From: Marivivens sp.
GTDB taxonomy: Bacteria; Pseudomonadota; Alphaproteobacteria; Rhodobacterales; Rhodobacteraceae
Length of the DNA: 64,000 bases
Direction: 5' to 3'
NCBI GenBank assembly: GCA_024642115.1
Contig: JAHEBU010000011.1
Span: 62,001 to 126,000, forward strand
Position numbers and translations under genes: made by a program. This document shows, in pieces, positions 46,211 through 54,637 of the stretch. The notes under the pieces are model-generated. The model made no database searches and had not been told where the DNA came from. It saw nothing but the letters and a program-made list of their open reading frames with translations. Within the stretch, counting starts at the first letter, position 1; each line of letters opens with the position of its first letter.

Positions 46211-47037
46211 ACCGGACCAAAGGACTGCAACAGGGCGGCGGCGGCATCCCGCAGCGGCGGTTCCGTCTGCGACAGGATGGCGATGCGGTCGAATGCGGAC
46301 GGGTCGTCGGACAAGGCCGCCCGCAGCGACGCCCCGAACACCTGCCGCAACTCGGTCCCGATGTTGAACTTGGCCACGGTCGTTTCGCGGGCGAGGGCGC
46401 GGCGCACCTCGCCCGGCACGCCTGACCCGCCGTGAATGACCAGCGGCACCGGGGTCGCCGCCATGATCCGGGCCAGCCGGTCACGGTCGATCACCGCCTG
46501 CGGGCCGCGCTGCAAATGGACGTTGCCGATGCTGATGGCGAGCGCATCGACACCGGTCTCGGTCACGAACCGGGCGGCCTCGGCCGGATCGGTGCCCACT
46601 CCGGGCGCGCCTTCGTCGTAGCCGACCTGCCCCAATTCACCCTCACACGACACGCCCGCACCATGGGCCAGCCGGACAGCCGCAGCGGTCAGGGCGATGT
46701 TGTCACTCAGCGGCAGGGCGGAGCCGTCGATCATCACGCTGGAAAACCCCGCATCAATGGCCGCGCGGACCTCGTCCAGCGTGCGGCCGTGATCCAGATG
46801 GGTCACGACCGGCACCGACGCGTCCTCGGCCAGATGCCGGAACATCGCGCCCCAGACGGGCAGGGGCATGTGCGCCCGCGCCCCCGGACCTGCCTGAAGG
46901 ATGACGGGCGCACCCGCAGCTTTTGCGGCCGCGACATAGGCGCGGGCATCCTCCCACCCCAGACAGACAAGGCCCGCCACGGCATAGCCGCCCGCATTGG
47001 CCGCGCCCAGAACCTCGGTCAACGTCGCACGGGTCAT
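46207..47037 (-). CDS. Class II aldolase, IolJ/FbaA-like
   Basis: A 276-residue zinc-dependent aldolase. All metal and phosphate sites are present: HLDHG (80-84, Asp82 and His83), EGELGQ (132-137), His174 in ISIGNVH, IHGGSG (201-206) and FNIGTELR. Next to IolB- and IolC-like genes it may cleave 6-phospho-5-dehydro-2-deoxygluconate (IolJ) or fructose 1,6-bisphosphate or tagatose bisphosphate; the sequence does not decide. The start at 47037 overlaps the stop of the IolB-like gene (ATGA); an upstream in-frame extension lies inside that gene and is spurious. Confidence 0.88.
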   Translation of the reverse strand: MTRATLTEVLGAANAGGYAVAGLVCLGWEDARAYVAAAKAAGAPVILQAGPGARAHMPLPVWGAMFRHLAEDASVPVVTHLDHGRTLDEVRAAIDAGFSSVMIDGSALPLSDNIALTAAAVRLAHGAGVSCEGELGQVGYDEGAPGVGTDPAEAARFVTETGVDALAISIGNVHLQRGPQAVIDRDRLARIMAATPVPLVIHGGSGVPGEVRRALARETTVAKFNIGTELRQVFGASLRAALSDDPSAFDRIAILSQTEPPLRDAAAALLQSFGPV

Positions 47038-47876
47038 TTGAACTTGGCGATCATGTCCTTGATTCCCGGGATGGTTTCGATCTGGTTCGCATGGCTGGGC
47101 TGGAAATACTGGACCAGCGACCGCTGGCTCAACCCGCCAAGGATGGTGAAGTAATACATTTCGTATCCGGGCAGGACGGCGCAAGGATGGTATCCGCGAT
47201 CCAGACAGATCGTCGATCCATCGACGATGTGATAGGCATCACCGGGCTTGCCATCCTCGCGCTGCAACATCTGCACGCCCGATCCGTGATTGGGGCGAAA
47301 GCGAAAGTTGTAGGTCTCGTCGTGGCGGGTTTCCAACGGCAGACGGTCGGTGTCGTGCTTGTGGCTGGGAAAGCCCGACCAGCCACCCGCGCCCACGGTG
47401 AACAGCTCGCTCACCAGCAGACGACCGACCTTTCCATGATATTTCGTGCCAAGGATATGTTTGATCTTGCGGTGGGTCTTGGTGTTGTCGGACCCGTATT
47501 GGACCATATCAAGGTCTGTATGACGGACCGCAAACGGCTCCAGCGTTTCGGCAAACCGCGCCCCGGCAACGAACACCTCGGCCCGGTCCGACGTGCAGAC
47601 CATCCGCGCCAAGGCACCCGTCGGGACATAGACCCCTTCCGGCTCTCCATCCCACACGTCCACGCCGCGCCCGCCGATGGCGGTGGCGGCGAACCCCTCG
47701 ACCGTGACGTCCACTGTGCCGGTGGCCGGGACGATGCAGGTCTCGTACCCCGGCACCCGATATTCAAACGCCTCGTCCCGGCGCAGTTTGACGATGTTGA
47801 AATAGGTCAGCGGAACGGTGGGATCATCCACATCGACGATGGGCTGGTTCTGGTTCTCGTAGGGGGGGATGTGCAT
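47034..47876 (-). CDS. IolB-family isomerase, second paralogue
   Basis: A 280-residue bicupin of the KduI/IolB family, clearly diverged from the iolB at 13955. The metal-site pattern is kept: FPSHKHDTDRLPLETRHDETYNFRF and DRGYHPCAVLPGYEMYYFTILGG. The N-terminus (MHIPPYENQNQPIVDVDDPTVPLTYFNIVKL) is unlike the first copy. Enzymes of this family isomerise 5-deoxyglucuronate or related uronates. It lies between the IolC-like kinase (3 bases upstream) and the aldolase (ATGA overlap), so the three form one tight operon. Substrate unproven. Confidence 0.85.
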   Translation of the reverse strand: MHIPPYENQNQPIVDVDDPTVPLTYFNIVKLRRDEAFEYRVPGYETCIVPATGTVDVTVEGFAATAIGGRGVDVWDGEPEGVYVPTGALARMVCTSDRAEVFVAGARFAETLEPFAVRHTDLDMVQYGSDNTKTHRKIKHILGTKYHGKVGRLLVSELFTVGAGGWSGFPSHKHDTDRLPLETRHDETYNFRFRPNHGSGVQMLQREDGKPGDAYHIVDGSTICLDRGYHPCAVLPGYEMYYFTILGGLSQRSLVQYFQPSHANQIETIPGIKDMIAKFK

Positions 47877-47879
47877 GGG

Positions 47880-48836
47880 TCAGCCTTTCATGAAACGGGT
47901 CAGGGCATCGGGATCTGGCATGGCATCGGCGCACCCGACGGTGGCCACCACCATCGCCGCGGCAGCCGATCCGCGCCGCAGGGCGTCAGGTAGGGGGGTG
48001 CCGTTGGACAGGGCGGCCAGCAGGTTGCCCAGAAACGCATCGCCCGCGCCAAAGGGTTTGAGGGCGGTGACAGGAAAGACCGGGGTGTCGATGACCCGGT
48101 CGCCGATAAAGGTGACAGACCCCTTCGGACCCATCTTGTACACGATCAGCTTGCCCTCGTCTGCCATTCGGCGCGCCAGATCGCGGCCCTTGACCGGGTC
48201 ACCTGCCATGAATCCGAACTCTTCGTCGTTGCCGACGATCATGTCGGACGCGGCGCCCGCCCGGCTGAGCACATCTGCGGCTTCTGTGGCCGAGGTCCAG
48301 CTATAGGGGCGATAGTCGATGTCAAAGATGACCGGCTTGCCCGCCGATTTGGCCCGGCCAAAGGCATCAAATGCGGCGCTGCGGGCGGGTTCGGCTGCCA
48401 GCACCGTGCCTGCGGTGACAACGGCGGCATAGGGGGTATAATCGACGGCCACGTCCGCCGCCGCCATGTGCAGGTCGGCCGCGCCGTTGCGGTAGATGAC
48501 CGACTGGTGATCCACGGTCCGGCTTTCGGCGAGGGCGAGCGAATTGCGGGCCTGCCCGCCGACCCGGCGCACAAGGGTCGCGTCGATCTTGTGTCTGGCA
48601 AGCTGGTTCAGGACAAACCGCCCCACAGCATCATCTGAAACGCAGGTCAGCAGCGCGGCCCTGGCCCCGGCATGGGTCAGGGCGGCCGCGATATTGGCTG
48701 CCGATCCGCCCAGACCGGATGTGAACCGCGTGGCGTCCTCGGTCCGGGTGCCGGGCGGGTCTGGATACAGGTCCATGCCCGCCCGCCCGATCACCAGAAA
48801 CGGCCCGGTTTGCAGTTTGTCGATGAGCGGCGTCAC
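47880..48836 (-). CDS. IolC-like PfkB carbohydrate kinase without DUF2090 domain
   Basis: A 318-residue PfkB kinase. The N-terminal VIGRAGMDLYPDPPGTRTEDATRFTSGLGGSAANIA resembles 5-dehydro-2-deoxygluconokinases (in pieces: GRAGMDLYPDP and LGGSAANIAAAL). VSDDAVGRFVLNQL, ARNSLALAESRTVDHQSVIYRNGAADLH and the catalytic FGAGDAFLGN follow. It lacks the DUF2090 domain that is fused to the other IolC at 8983; instead a separate class II aldolase is encoded two genes downstream. I take GTG 48836 as start because GGAGG lies 5 bases upstream; a TTG at 48839 is too close. Confidence 0.87.
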   Translation of the reverse strand: MTPLIDKLQTGPFLVIGRAGMDLYPDPPGTRTEDATRFTSGLGGSAANIAAALTHAGARAALLTCVSDDAVGRFVLNQLARHKIDATLVRRVGGQARNSLALAESRTVDHQSVIYRNGAADLHMAAADVAVDYTPYAAVVTAGTVLAAEPARSAAFDAFGRAKSAGKPVIFDIDYRPYSWTSATEAADVLSRAGAASDMIVGNDEEFGFMAGDPVKGRDLARRMADEGKLIVYKMGPKGSVTFIGDRVIDTPVFPVTALKPFGAGDAFLGNLLAALSNGTPLPDALRRGSAAAAMVVATVGCADAMPDPDALTRFMKG

Positions 48837-48854
48837 CAAATCCTCCGATCCCGA

Positions 48855-48903
48855 TTGACGACAGGGTCACCGAGACGATAGATGTTTTGCAAGCGGTTGC
48901 AAA
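48855..48903 (+). promoter_or_regulatory. Promoter and LacI-type operator for the dehydrogenase genes
   Basis: TTGACG (48855-48860) and ATAGAT (48878-48883), 17 bases apart, form a good sigma-70 promoter for the gene at 48926. Overlapping the expected transcription start is TTTGCAAGCGGTTGCAAA (48886-48903), a palindrome with eight of nine pairs and a central CG, the classic LacI-family form. A near copy lies at 52312-52327 before the LacI gene. Repression by that protein is inferred. Confidence 0.7.
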
Positions 48904-48925
48904 GCCATTTGAGGGAGGGCGGTGC

Positions 48926-50029
48926 ATGTCGGACATCGGGATCGGGATTGTCGGCGGCGGTTATATGGGCAAGGCCCATGCGATCGCCTTTTCCGCTGTG
49001 GGGGCCGTGTTCAACACCGCGTTGAGGCCGCGACTGGAGATGGTCTGTGGCACCTCGCCCGCCTCGTCCGAACGGCACCGCGCCGCTTTGGGCTTTGCGC
49101 GGGCGGCCCCCGACTGGCAGGCTTTGGTGGCCGATCCCAAGGTGCAGGCGGTCGTCATCGCCTCGCCCCAGGCGACCCACCGCGAGATTGCCTTGGCGGC
49201 TCTGAGCTTGGGAAAGCCAGTCCTGTGCGAAAAGCCCTTGGGAGAATCGCTGAACGATTCCAAGGCGATGGTGGATGCTGCGGCCAAGGCAGGCGTAGCC
49301 AACATGGTCGGCTTCAACTACATCCGCACGCCCGCCTCGCAATTCGCGCGGCAGATGGTGGCGGACGGCGTGATCGGCGACGTGACGTGGTTTCGCGGGG
49401 AACATACCGAAGATTTCATGGCCGACCCCGACCTGCCCGCGAACTGGCGGACCGAGACCGAGGCGGCGGGGACGCTGGGCGATCTGGCGCCGCACATGAT
49501 CAACGCCGCCCGCGCCCTGATCGGGCCGATTGTCAGCGTCATGGCGCAGGCGCAGGCGATCCACAAGACGCGGGGCGGGGTTGCCGTATTGAACGACGAT
49601 CAGGCGCAAATGATGGTCCGATTTGAGAGCGGGGTGGCGGGACATCTGTTCTTCAGCCGCACCTACCACGGGCGCAAGATGGGTTATGTCTATGAAATCG
49701 TTGGGACAAAAGGTGCGATTCGGTTCGATCAAGAGGATCAGAACGCGGTCCACCTCTACCTTGCCGAAGGGCCAGAGGCGCAGCGCGGGTTTCGCAAGAT
49801 CCTGACCGGCCCGGCCCATCCCGACTACCTTCCGTTCTGTCAGGGGCCAGGGCATGGGACGGGGTATAACGATCAGATCATCATCGAGGCGCGGGATTTT
49901 CTGCGGGCCATCGAAACCGGACAGCCGGTCTGGCCGACATTTGCCGAAGGGCACGAGGTCAATCGCGTGATTGCCGCTGCAAGAGCGTCGGATAAAGCCA
50001 TGACATGGCAGGATATTTCAAACTTCTGA
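48926..50029 (+). CDS. Gfo/Idh/MocA family oxidoreductase, first of a pair
   Basis: A 367-residue NAD(P)-dependent dehydrogenase. Rossmann motif GGGYMG is at 10-15, catalytic EKP at 102-104 (VLCEKPLGE), and the C-terminal domain has VGFNYIRTPASQFARQM and GTLGDLAPHMINAARALIG. The start at 48926 follows GGGAGG; an in-frame start at 48887 lies inside the operator. It is transcribed from a LacI-controlled promoter divergent from the kinase-IolB-aldolase operon. It probably oxidises a cyclitol or sugar substrate to a keto form; substrate unknown. Confidence 0.87.
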   Translation: MSDIGIGIVGGGYMGKAHAIAFSAVGAVFNTALRPRLEMVCGTSPASSERHRAALGFARAAPDWQALVADPKVQAVVIASPQATHREIALAALSLGKPVLCEKPLGESLNDSKAMVDAAAKAGVANMVGFNYIRTPASQFARQMVADGVIGDVTWFRGEHTEDFMADPDLPANWRTETEAAGTLGDLAPHMINAARALIGPIVSVMAQAQAIHKTRGGVAVLNDDQAQMMVRFESGVAGHLFFSRTYHGRKMGYVYEIVGTKGAIRFDQEDQNAVHLYLAEGPEAQRGFRKILTGPAHPDYLPFCQGPGHGTGYNDQIIIEARDFLRAIETGQPVWPTFAEGHEVNRVIAAARASDKAMTWQDISNF

Positions 50030-50039
50030 GGAGGCGCAG

Positions 50040-51197
50040 ATGGCGCGTTTGAACTGGGGTATGGTCGGCGGCGGCAAGGGGAGCCAGATCGGCCCGGCGC
50101 ACCGTCTTGGGGCGGCCGTGGACGGCTATTTTTCCTTTGTCGCCGGGGCTTTGGACCACGATCCTAAAGCGGGCAAGGCGTTTGCCGCCGAACTGGGCGT
50201 CGCCCCGGACCGCGCCTATGGCGATTGGCGCGAGATGCTGGAGGGCGAAAAGAACCGCGCCGACCGCTGCGATCTGGTCACCGTGGCCACGCCCAACGCA
50301 ACACACTTTGAAATCACCAAAGCCTTTCTGGAAAACGGTTTCCACGTCTTGTGTGAAAAACCGATGACCATGACGGTCGAAGAAGGTGAAGAGATCGTCA
50401 AGATTGCCCGCAAGACGGGGCAACTGTGCGGTGTAAACTACGGATATACAGGGTATTCTCTGGTCCGGCACATGCGGGCCATGGTGGCGCGGGGCGATCT
50501 GGGCGATGTGCGCCTGGTGGTCGCCGAATTCGCCCACGGCCACCACGCCAATGCCGCCGACATGGAAAACCCGCGCGTCCGCTGGCGCTATGATCCGGCG
50601 CAGGCGGGTGTGTCAGCGCAGTTTGCAGATTGCGGTATCCACGCCCTGCACATGGCAAGTTTCGTGACGGGACAAGAGGTTACGCGCCTATCGGCCGACT
50701 TTGCCGCGACCGTTCCGGGCCGGGTGCTGGAGGATGACGCGATGGTCAGTTTCCGCATGGACGGCGGCACCGTGGGACGGCTATGGACAAGCTCGGTTGC
50801 GGTCGGGCGGATGCATGGACTTGCCATCCAAGTCTTTGGATCCAAGGGCGGATTGCGCTGGGCGCAGGAGCAACCGAACCAGTTGATCTGGACCCCGGTC
50901 AGCGGCCGCAACCAGATCATCGAACGCGGCGAGGCCGGCCTGTCGCCCGAGGCGGACCGCGCGTCCCGCGTCACGATGGGCCACGCCGAAGGGATGCCGT
51001 TGGCATTTGCCAATATATACAGTGACTTGGCCGAAGTCATTCGGGCAAAGAAGGACGGCCGCGAGGCTGATCCGGCGGCCGATCTGTACCCCAAGGCCGA
51101 AGATGGATTGCGGTCGATGGCCGCCGTTCATGCCGCCGTGGCCAGCGCCAAGGCCGAGGGACAATGGCTCGATGCAAGGCCGCCGATGTTCCGGTAA
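50040..51197 (+). CDS. Gfo/Idh/MocA family oxidoreductase, second of a pair
   Basis: A 385-residue dehydrogenase of a different Gfo/Idh branch. The Rossmann loop is lengthened: GGGKGSQIG at 10-18 followed by PAHRLGAAVDG, as in the branch with YcjS-like 3-keto-glycoside enzymes. EKP is at 106-108 and is followed by TMTVEEGEEIV; VNYGYTGYSLVRHMRAMVARGDLG and QFADCGIHALHMA mark the substrate domain. GAGGAGGCGCAG precedes the start, 10 bases after the previous gene, so the two are co-transcribed. A two-step oxidation and reduction by the pair would give an epimerisation, a pattern known for inositol isomers, but this is inferred. Confidence 0.87.
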   Translation: MARLNWGMVGGGKGSQIGPAHRLGAAVDGYFSFVAGALDHDPKAGKAFAAELGVAPDRAYGDWREMLEGEKNRADRCDLVTVATPNATHFEITKAFLENGFHVLCEKPMTMTVEEGEEIVKIARKTGQLCGVNYGYTGYSLVRHMRAMVARGDLGDVRLVVAEFAHGHHANAADMENPRVRWRYDPAQAGVSAQFADCGIHALHMASFVTGQEVTRLSADFAATVPGRVLEDDAMVSFRMDGGTVGRLWTSSVAVGRMHGLAIQVFGSKGGLRWAQEQPNQLIWTPVSGRNQIIERGEAGLSPEADRASRVTMGHAEGMPLAFANIYSDLAEVIRAKKDGREADPAADLYPKAEDGLRSMAAVHAAVASAKAEGQWLDARPPMFR

Positions 51198-51200
51198 ACG

Positions 51201-51244
51201 ACGTACACTGGCCGTACACATGCTGTACACCGGCTGTACAGACA
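51201..51244. repeat. Four tandem 11-base repeats with GTACA core
   Basis: The core GTACA recurs at 51203, 51214, 51225 and 51236, exactly 11 bases apart. The units are ACGTACACTGG, CCGTACACATG, CTGTACACCGG and CTGTACAGACA; the first three share GTACAC. The array starts 4 bases after one stop codon and ends 15 bases before the stop of the convergent LacI gene. Neighbouring units can also pair (GTACA with TGTAC) into small hairpins. Period, number and place recall iterons or a helically phased protein-binding array; function unknown. Confidence 0.75.
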
Positions 51245-51258
51245 GGGCGAACTCCCCC

Positions 51259-52260
51259 TTAGCGAAGGGTTAACGGGCGCAGGGTCGCCCGTTCGACCAG
51301 ATCGCAGGGAAACAGCCGGGTTTCGGGCGGTTGGTCGGGGTCGTTCAGGATCGACCCGACCATGTCCACCGCCGCCCCCACGATCCGGGTCATGGGCTGG
51401 CGAATGGTGGTCAGGTCAATGCCGTTCCAGCCCGACATTTCCATGTCGTTCAGCCCGATCACGCCGATGTCCCGCCCCGCCACCAGCCCCGCGTCGCGGA
51501 TTGCCGACAGCGCCCCGATCGACACAACATCGTCGCCGCAGAAATAGGCCTGCGCCGGTCCAGCCTCGATCAGCCCCTGCATGGCCGCCCGTCCCGCTGC
51601 AAAGCTATACGCCGCGGCATGGCTGACCTGCGCCGAAATCCCGAGTGTGGCGCAGCCTGCCACGAACCCGTTTTGTCGGTCCTGCGTCGAGGTGGCCGTG
51701 GCCGGACCGCCAAGAAATCCAACGGTTTCATAGCCCCGATCGGCCAGAACCCGCGCCGCCATCCGCCCGCAGGCGTCGTTGTCGATCCCAACCACATGCA
51801 CATCGGGCTGGTCCGCCGCCCGCCCAAAGCAATGCACCACCGGCAGTCCTGCCGCCCGGAATGCCGCTGCAAAACTGGTGGGCAGCGTCGAGGAGGCCAG
51901 GATGACCCCGTCCACCGAATACTGCCGCAGCATCTGCACGCAATCGCCGGGGTCCCGGTCATCGGACAGGTTGACCAGCAGCGGCCTGAGCCCTCGCGCC
52001 TGAAGCGCGCGGGTGAAAAGGTCGAACACCTCGAGCATGTAGGGGTTGTGAAAGTTGTTGGCGACCAGACCGATCAGTTTGGTCCGCCCCGAACTGAGTG
52101 CGGAGGCCAGCACGTTGGGCTGATATCCCAGCGCCTTGGCCGCCCGCAGGACCCGGTCACGCGTGGCCGGGGACACCGACGCCCCGGCGGTGAATGTCCG
52201 CGACACCGCCGAGGTCGAAACCCCCGCCCGTGCGGCCACATCCCGAAGCGTGATTGCCAT
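51259..52260 (-). CDS. LacI-family regulator of the second inositol-like module
   Basis: A 333-residue LacI regulator. The helix-turn-helix and hinge are at 1-55 (ITLRDVAARAGVSTSAVSRTF and LGYQPNVLASALSSGRT). The effector domain has IGLVANNFHNPYMLEVFDLF, VDGVILASSTLP, GRMAARVLADRGYETVGFLGG, GDDVVSIGALSAIRDAGL and VIGLNDMEMSGWNGIDLTTIRQP. The start at 52260 begins at the canonical MAITLRDVA; the longer open frame upstream is spurious. It is tail to tail with the second dehydrogenase, and palindromic sites of matching type precede its own gene and the dehydrogenase operon. Confidence 0.92.
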   Translation of the reverse strand: MAITLRDVAARAGVSTSAVSRTFTAGASVSPATRDRVLRAAKALGYQPNVLASALSSGRTKLIGLVANNFHNPYMLEVFDLFTRALQARGLRPLLVNLSDDRDPGDCVQMLRQYSVDGVILASSTLPTSFAAAFRAAGLPVVHCFGRAADQPDVHVVGIDNDACGRMAARVLADRGYETVGFLGGPATATSTQDRQNGFVAGCATLGISAQVSHAAAYSFAAGRAAMQGLIEAGPAQAYFCGDDVVSIGALSAIRDAGLVAGRDIGVIGLNDMEMSGWNGIDLTTIRQPMTRIVGAAVDMVGSILNDPDQPPETRLFPCDLVERATLRPLTLR

Positions 52261-52311
52261 CGTTGCCCTGTCCTTGACTGTAGCGCCTACTGTGCCAGCG
52301 CGGTCTGAATT

Positions 52312-52327
52312 CTGCAATCGGTTGCAA
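52312..52327. promoter_or_regulatory. LacI-type operator upstream of the regulator gene, near copy of 48886-48903
   Basis: CTGCAATCGGTTGCAA matches the core of the site at 48887-48902 (TTGCAAGCGGTTGCAA) in 14 of 16 positions, including the whole right half. It lies 52 bases before the LacI start on the minus strand and 94 bases before otsB on the plus strand. Autoregulation is likely; an effect on otsBA is possible. Confidence 0.65.
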
Positions 52328-52420
52328 GCCGGACCGGGCCATTGACTGCGACATGTCGCCCCTGCGCCGGAACCCACATCCCGACCCCACGTTGTCCCCG
52401 TGTCCCGCAAAGGAGTCCTG

Positions 52421-53191
52421 ATGCCATACAGCGCCATTCATCCTGCCCTGTCCGCCGCGCCGTCTGACCTGACCCTGCCTGATCCGCACCAGACCGCCCT
52501 GTTTCTGGATTTTGATGGCACGCTCGTCGATCTGGCCGCCGCGCCCGGTGCCATCGAAGTGCCGAAAGATCTGGTCGGACTTCTGGCGCGCCTTGATCGG
52601 GCGACGGCAGGGGGACTTGTCCTGATTTCGGGCCGCTCGGTGGCCGATATTGCCGGTTGGTTGCCGGGATATACCGGGCCGATTGTCGGTGGTCATGGTG
52701 CCGAAGAGCGGGTGGCGGGCGTCATCGCCGAGACCGTCGCCGTCGATCCGTTGACTGTTGAGGAACTGGTCCGCGCTGCGACCGGCTTTGCGTCTGGACG
52801 CGCCGGTATTCTGGTCGAACCGAAACCGACCGGCGTTGTCCTGCATTACCGGGCGGTTCCCGAATGCGCCGCAGAGGTGGGGGCGATGATCGACGGTCTG
52901 GCAGACCGATTTACCAGGATGACCCGCCACGATGCCAAGATGGCGGTGGAGTTGCGCCCCGATGGCGTCGCCAAGGATGTGTCGCTGGCCCGCTGGATGT
53001 GCGACCAGTTTGCCGGCCGGGTGCCTGTGATGTTCGGGGATGACGCAACGGATGAACCTGCGTTGGCCTGGGTTGCCGGGGCAGGGGGCGTGGCCGTCAA
53101 GGTGGGCGAAGGCCCGACGGTCGCTCCGTGCCGTCTGCCCGATCCCGCCGCCGTGCGCGCCGCCCTGTCCAACTGGCTGGAGCGGAACTGA
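52421..53191 (+). CDS. otsB: Trehalose-6-phosphate phosphatase
   Basis: A 256-residue HAD-superfamily phosphatase that releases trehalose from trehalose 6-phosphate. The nucleophile motif is FLDFDGTLVDLA with Asp30 and Asp32. Motif II is in LVLISGRSVADIAGWLPG, PIVGGHGAEER marks the family, and motif IV is MFGDDATDEPAL. AAAGGAG precedes the start. It shares one base with otsA (TGATG), so OtsB and OtsA are made together. Trehalose would serve as compatible solute in a saline habitat. Confidence 0.95.
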   Translation: MPYSAIHPALSAAPSDLTLPDPHQTALFLDFDGTLVDLAAAPGAIEVPKDLVGLLARLDRATAGGLVLISGRSVADIAGWLPGYTGPIVGGHGAEERVAGVIAETVAVDPLTVEELVRAATGFASGRAGILVEPKPTGVVLHYRAVPECAAEVGAMIDGLADRFTRMTRHDAKMAVELRPDGVAKDVSLARWMCDQFAGRVPVMFGDDATDEPALAWVAGAGGVAVKVGEGPTVAPCRLPDPAAVRAALSNWLERN

Positions 53192-54555
53192 TGGGTCGTC
53201 TGATTGTCATATCAAATCGCATCCCCACCGAGGCCGAGCCGCAGGGCGGGCTGGTTGTTGCCCTGCACGAGGCGTTGCAGGATCGCGGCGGTCTGTGGAT
53301 TGGCGCATCGGGTGGTCCGGTGCAGGGCGCCTCTATTGGCCTGACCAAGTTGGCGGATGCGCCTTATACCAAGCTGGCCTTTGACCTGACCCCAGAGGAA
53401 TACGACGGCTATTACCTTGGCTATGCCAATGCGATGCTGTGGCCCCTGTTCCATCACCGCGTCGATCTGGTCGAGGTGAACACCGACCACGCCACGGTCT
53501 ATCGGGCCGTCAATGACCGCGTGGCGGGGTTGATTGCCGGATTGATCCGGCCGGGCGACATGATCTGGGTGCATGATTATCATTTCCTGCCTCTTGCGCA
53601 GGCGCTGCGCGAGCGGGGGGTGACCGCCCGGATCGGGTTTTTCCTCCATATTCCGTTCCCCAATGCCTCTGACATGTTTGCCTTGCCCGAACGGGGCGAG
53701 ATGCCGAGGTGGCTGGCCGCGTATGACATCGTGGGCCTTCAGACCCGCCGGGATGTGGCCAACTGTCTGGAATACCTGCGGCAGGACACCGATGCCGAGA
53801 TGACCCTGAAAGGGCGGTTGCGGCTGGGCGAGCGCATGTTCGAGGTGCGCAGTTTTCCCATCGGCATAGATGTGGCGGGATTTGTCGCGGCGGCCCGGGA
53901 GGCCGTCGCCCCGGTCGTGAATCTCGGGGCCGACGAAAGGTTGGTGCTGGGCGTTGACCGTCTGGATTATTCCAAGGGGCTGGTGCAGCGGTTCGAGGGC
54001 TTTGGTCGCTATCTGGAGCGTCATCCGCCCGATGCTGCTCGTCCCACGCTGATCCAGATCGCCCCCTCCAGCCGTGAGGATGTGGAGGCTTACCGCGATA
54101 TTCGCGAGGCGCTGGAATTTGCCTCGGGACGGATCAATGGTGCCCATGCGACGCTGGACTGGACGCCGATCCGCTATATTCGCCGGGGTCTGCCGCGCGA
54201 GGAGTTGGCGGGACTGTATGCCCGGGCCGACCTGATGCTGGTCACCCCGTTGGCAGATGGCATGAACTTGGTCGCCAAGGAATATGTGGCCGCCCAGGAT
54301 CCCGCCGATCCGGGCGTGCTGATCCTGTCCCATTTCGCCGGGGCCGCCGAGGACATGACCGAGGCGCTGATCGTCAACCCCTATGACGCCAACGCCCTGG
54401 CCGCCGCTATCGACCGGGGACTGTCGATGCCGCTGAAAGAACGGCAGGAGCGTCATGCGACCTTGCTGGCCCGGTTGTACGAGACCGACATCGGCTGGTG
54501 GACCGATACATTTCTGCGGGTTCTGGGCGATCAGACCCGGACCGAGGCCGCGTGA
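53191..54555 (+). CDS. otsA: Trehalose-6-phosphate synthase
   Basis: A 454-residue GT20 glycosyltransferase that joins UDP- or ADP-glucose with glucose 6-phosphate. Landmarks: LIVISNRIPTE at the N-terminus, WPLFHHRVD, IWVHDYHFLPLAQALRE, GFFLHIPFPNASDMFALP, GVDRLDYSKGLVQRFEGF and SRED-type IAPSSREDVEAY. The C-terminal TPLADGMNLVAKEYVAAQ and LILSHFAGAAEDMTEALIVNPYD contribute the nucleotide-sugar site. The start at 53191 overlaps otsB; a further upstream start within otsB is spurious. With the glycogen operon nearby it shares the glucose 6-phosphate pool. Confidence 0.95.
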   Translation: MGRLIVISNRIPTEAEPQGGLVVALHEALQDRGGLWIGASGGPVQGASIGLTKLADAPYTKLAFDLTPEEYDGYYLGYANAMLWPLFHHRVDLVEVNTDHATVYRAVNDRVAGLIAGLIRPGDMIWVHDYHFLPLAQALRERGVTARIGFFLHIPFPNASDMFALPERGEMPRWLAAYDIVGLQTRRDVANCLEYLRQDTDAEMTLKGRLRLGERMFEVRSFPIGIDVAGFVAAAREAVAPVVNLGADERLVLGVDRLDYSKGLVQRFEGFGRYLERHPPDAARPTLIQIAPSSREDVEAYRDIREALEFASGRINGAHATLDWTPIRYIRRGLPREELAGLYARADLMLVTPLADGMNLVAKEYVAAQDPADPGVLILSHFAGAAEDMTEALIVNPYDANALAAAIDRGLSMPLKERQERHATLLARLYETDIGWWTDTFLRVLGDQTRTEAA

Positions 54556-54637
54556 ACCGCCCGCCGTTGGCAAGCCTATCCGCATTTGACATGATGGCCG
54601 GACAATAGCGGGGCAGGGTGTGCAGGTGTGGGGATTG

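Noticed and set aside
51201-51244. CRISPR array
   Set aside because: The repeats are only 11 bases with no spacers and no cas genes nearby; they are tandem, not interspaced.
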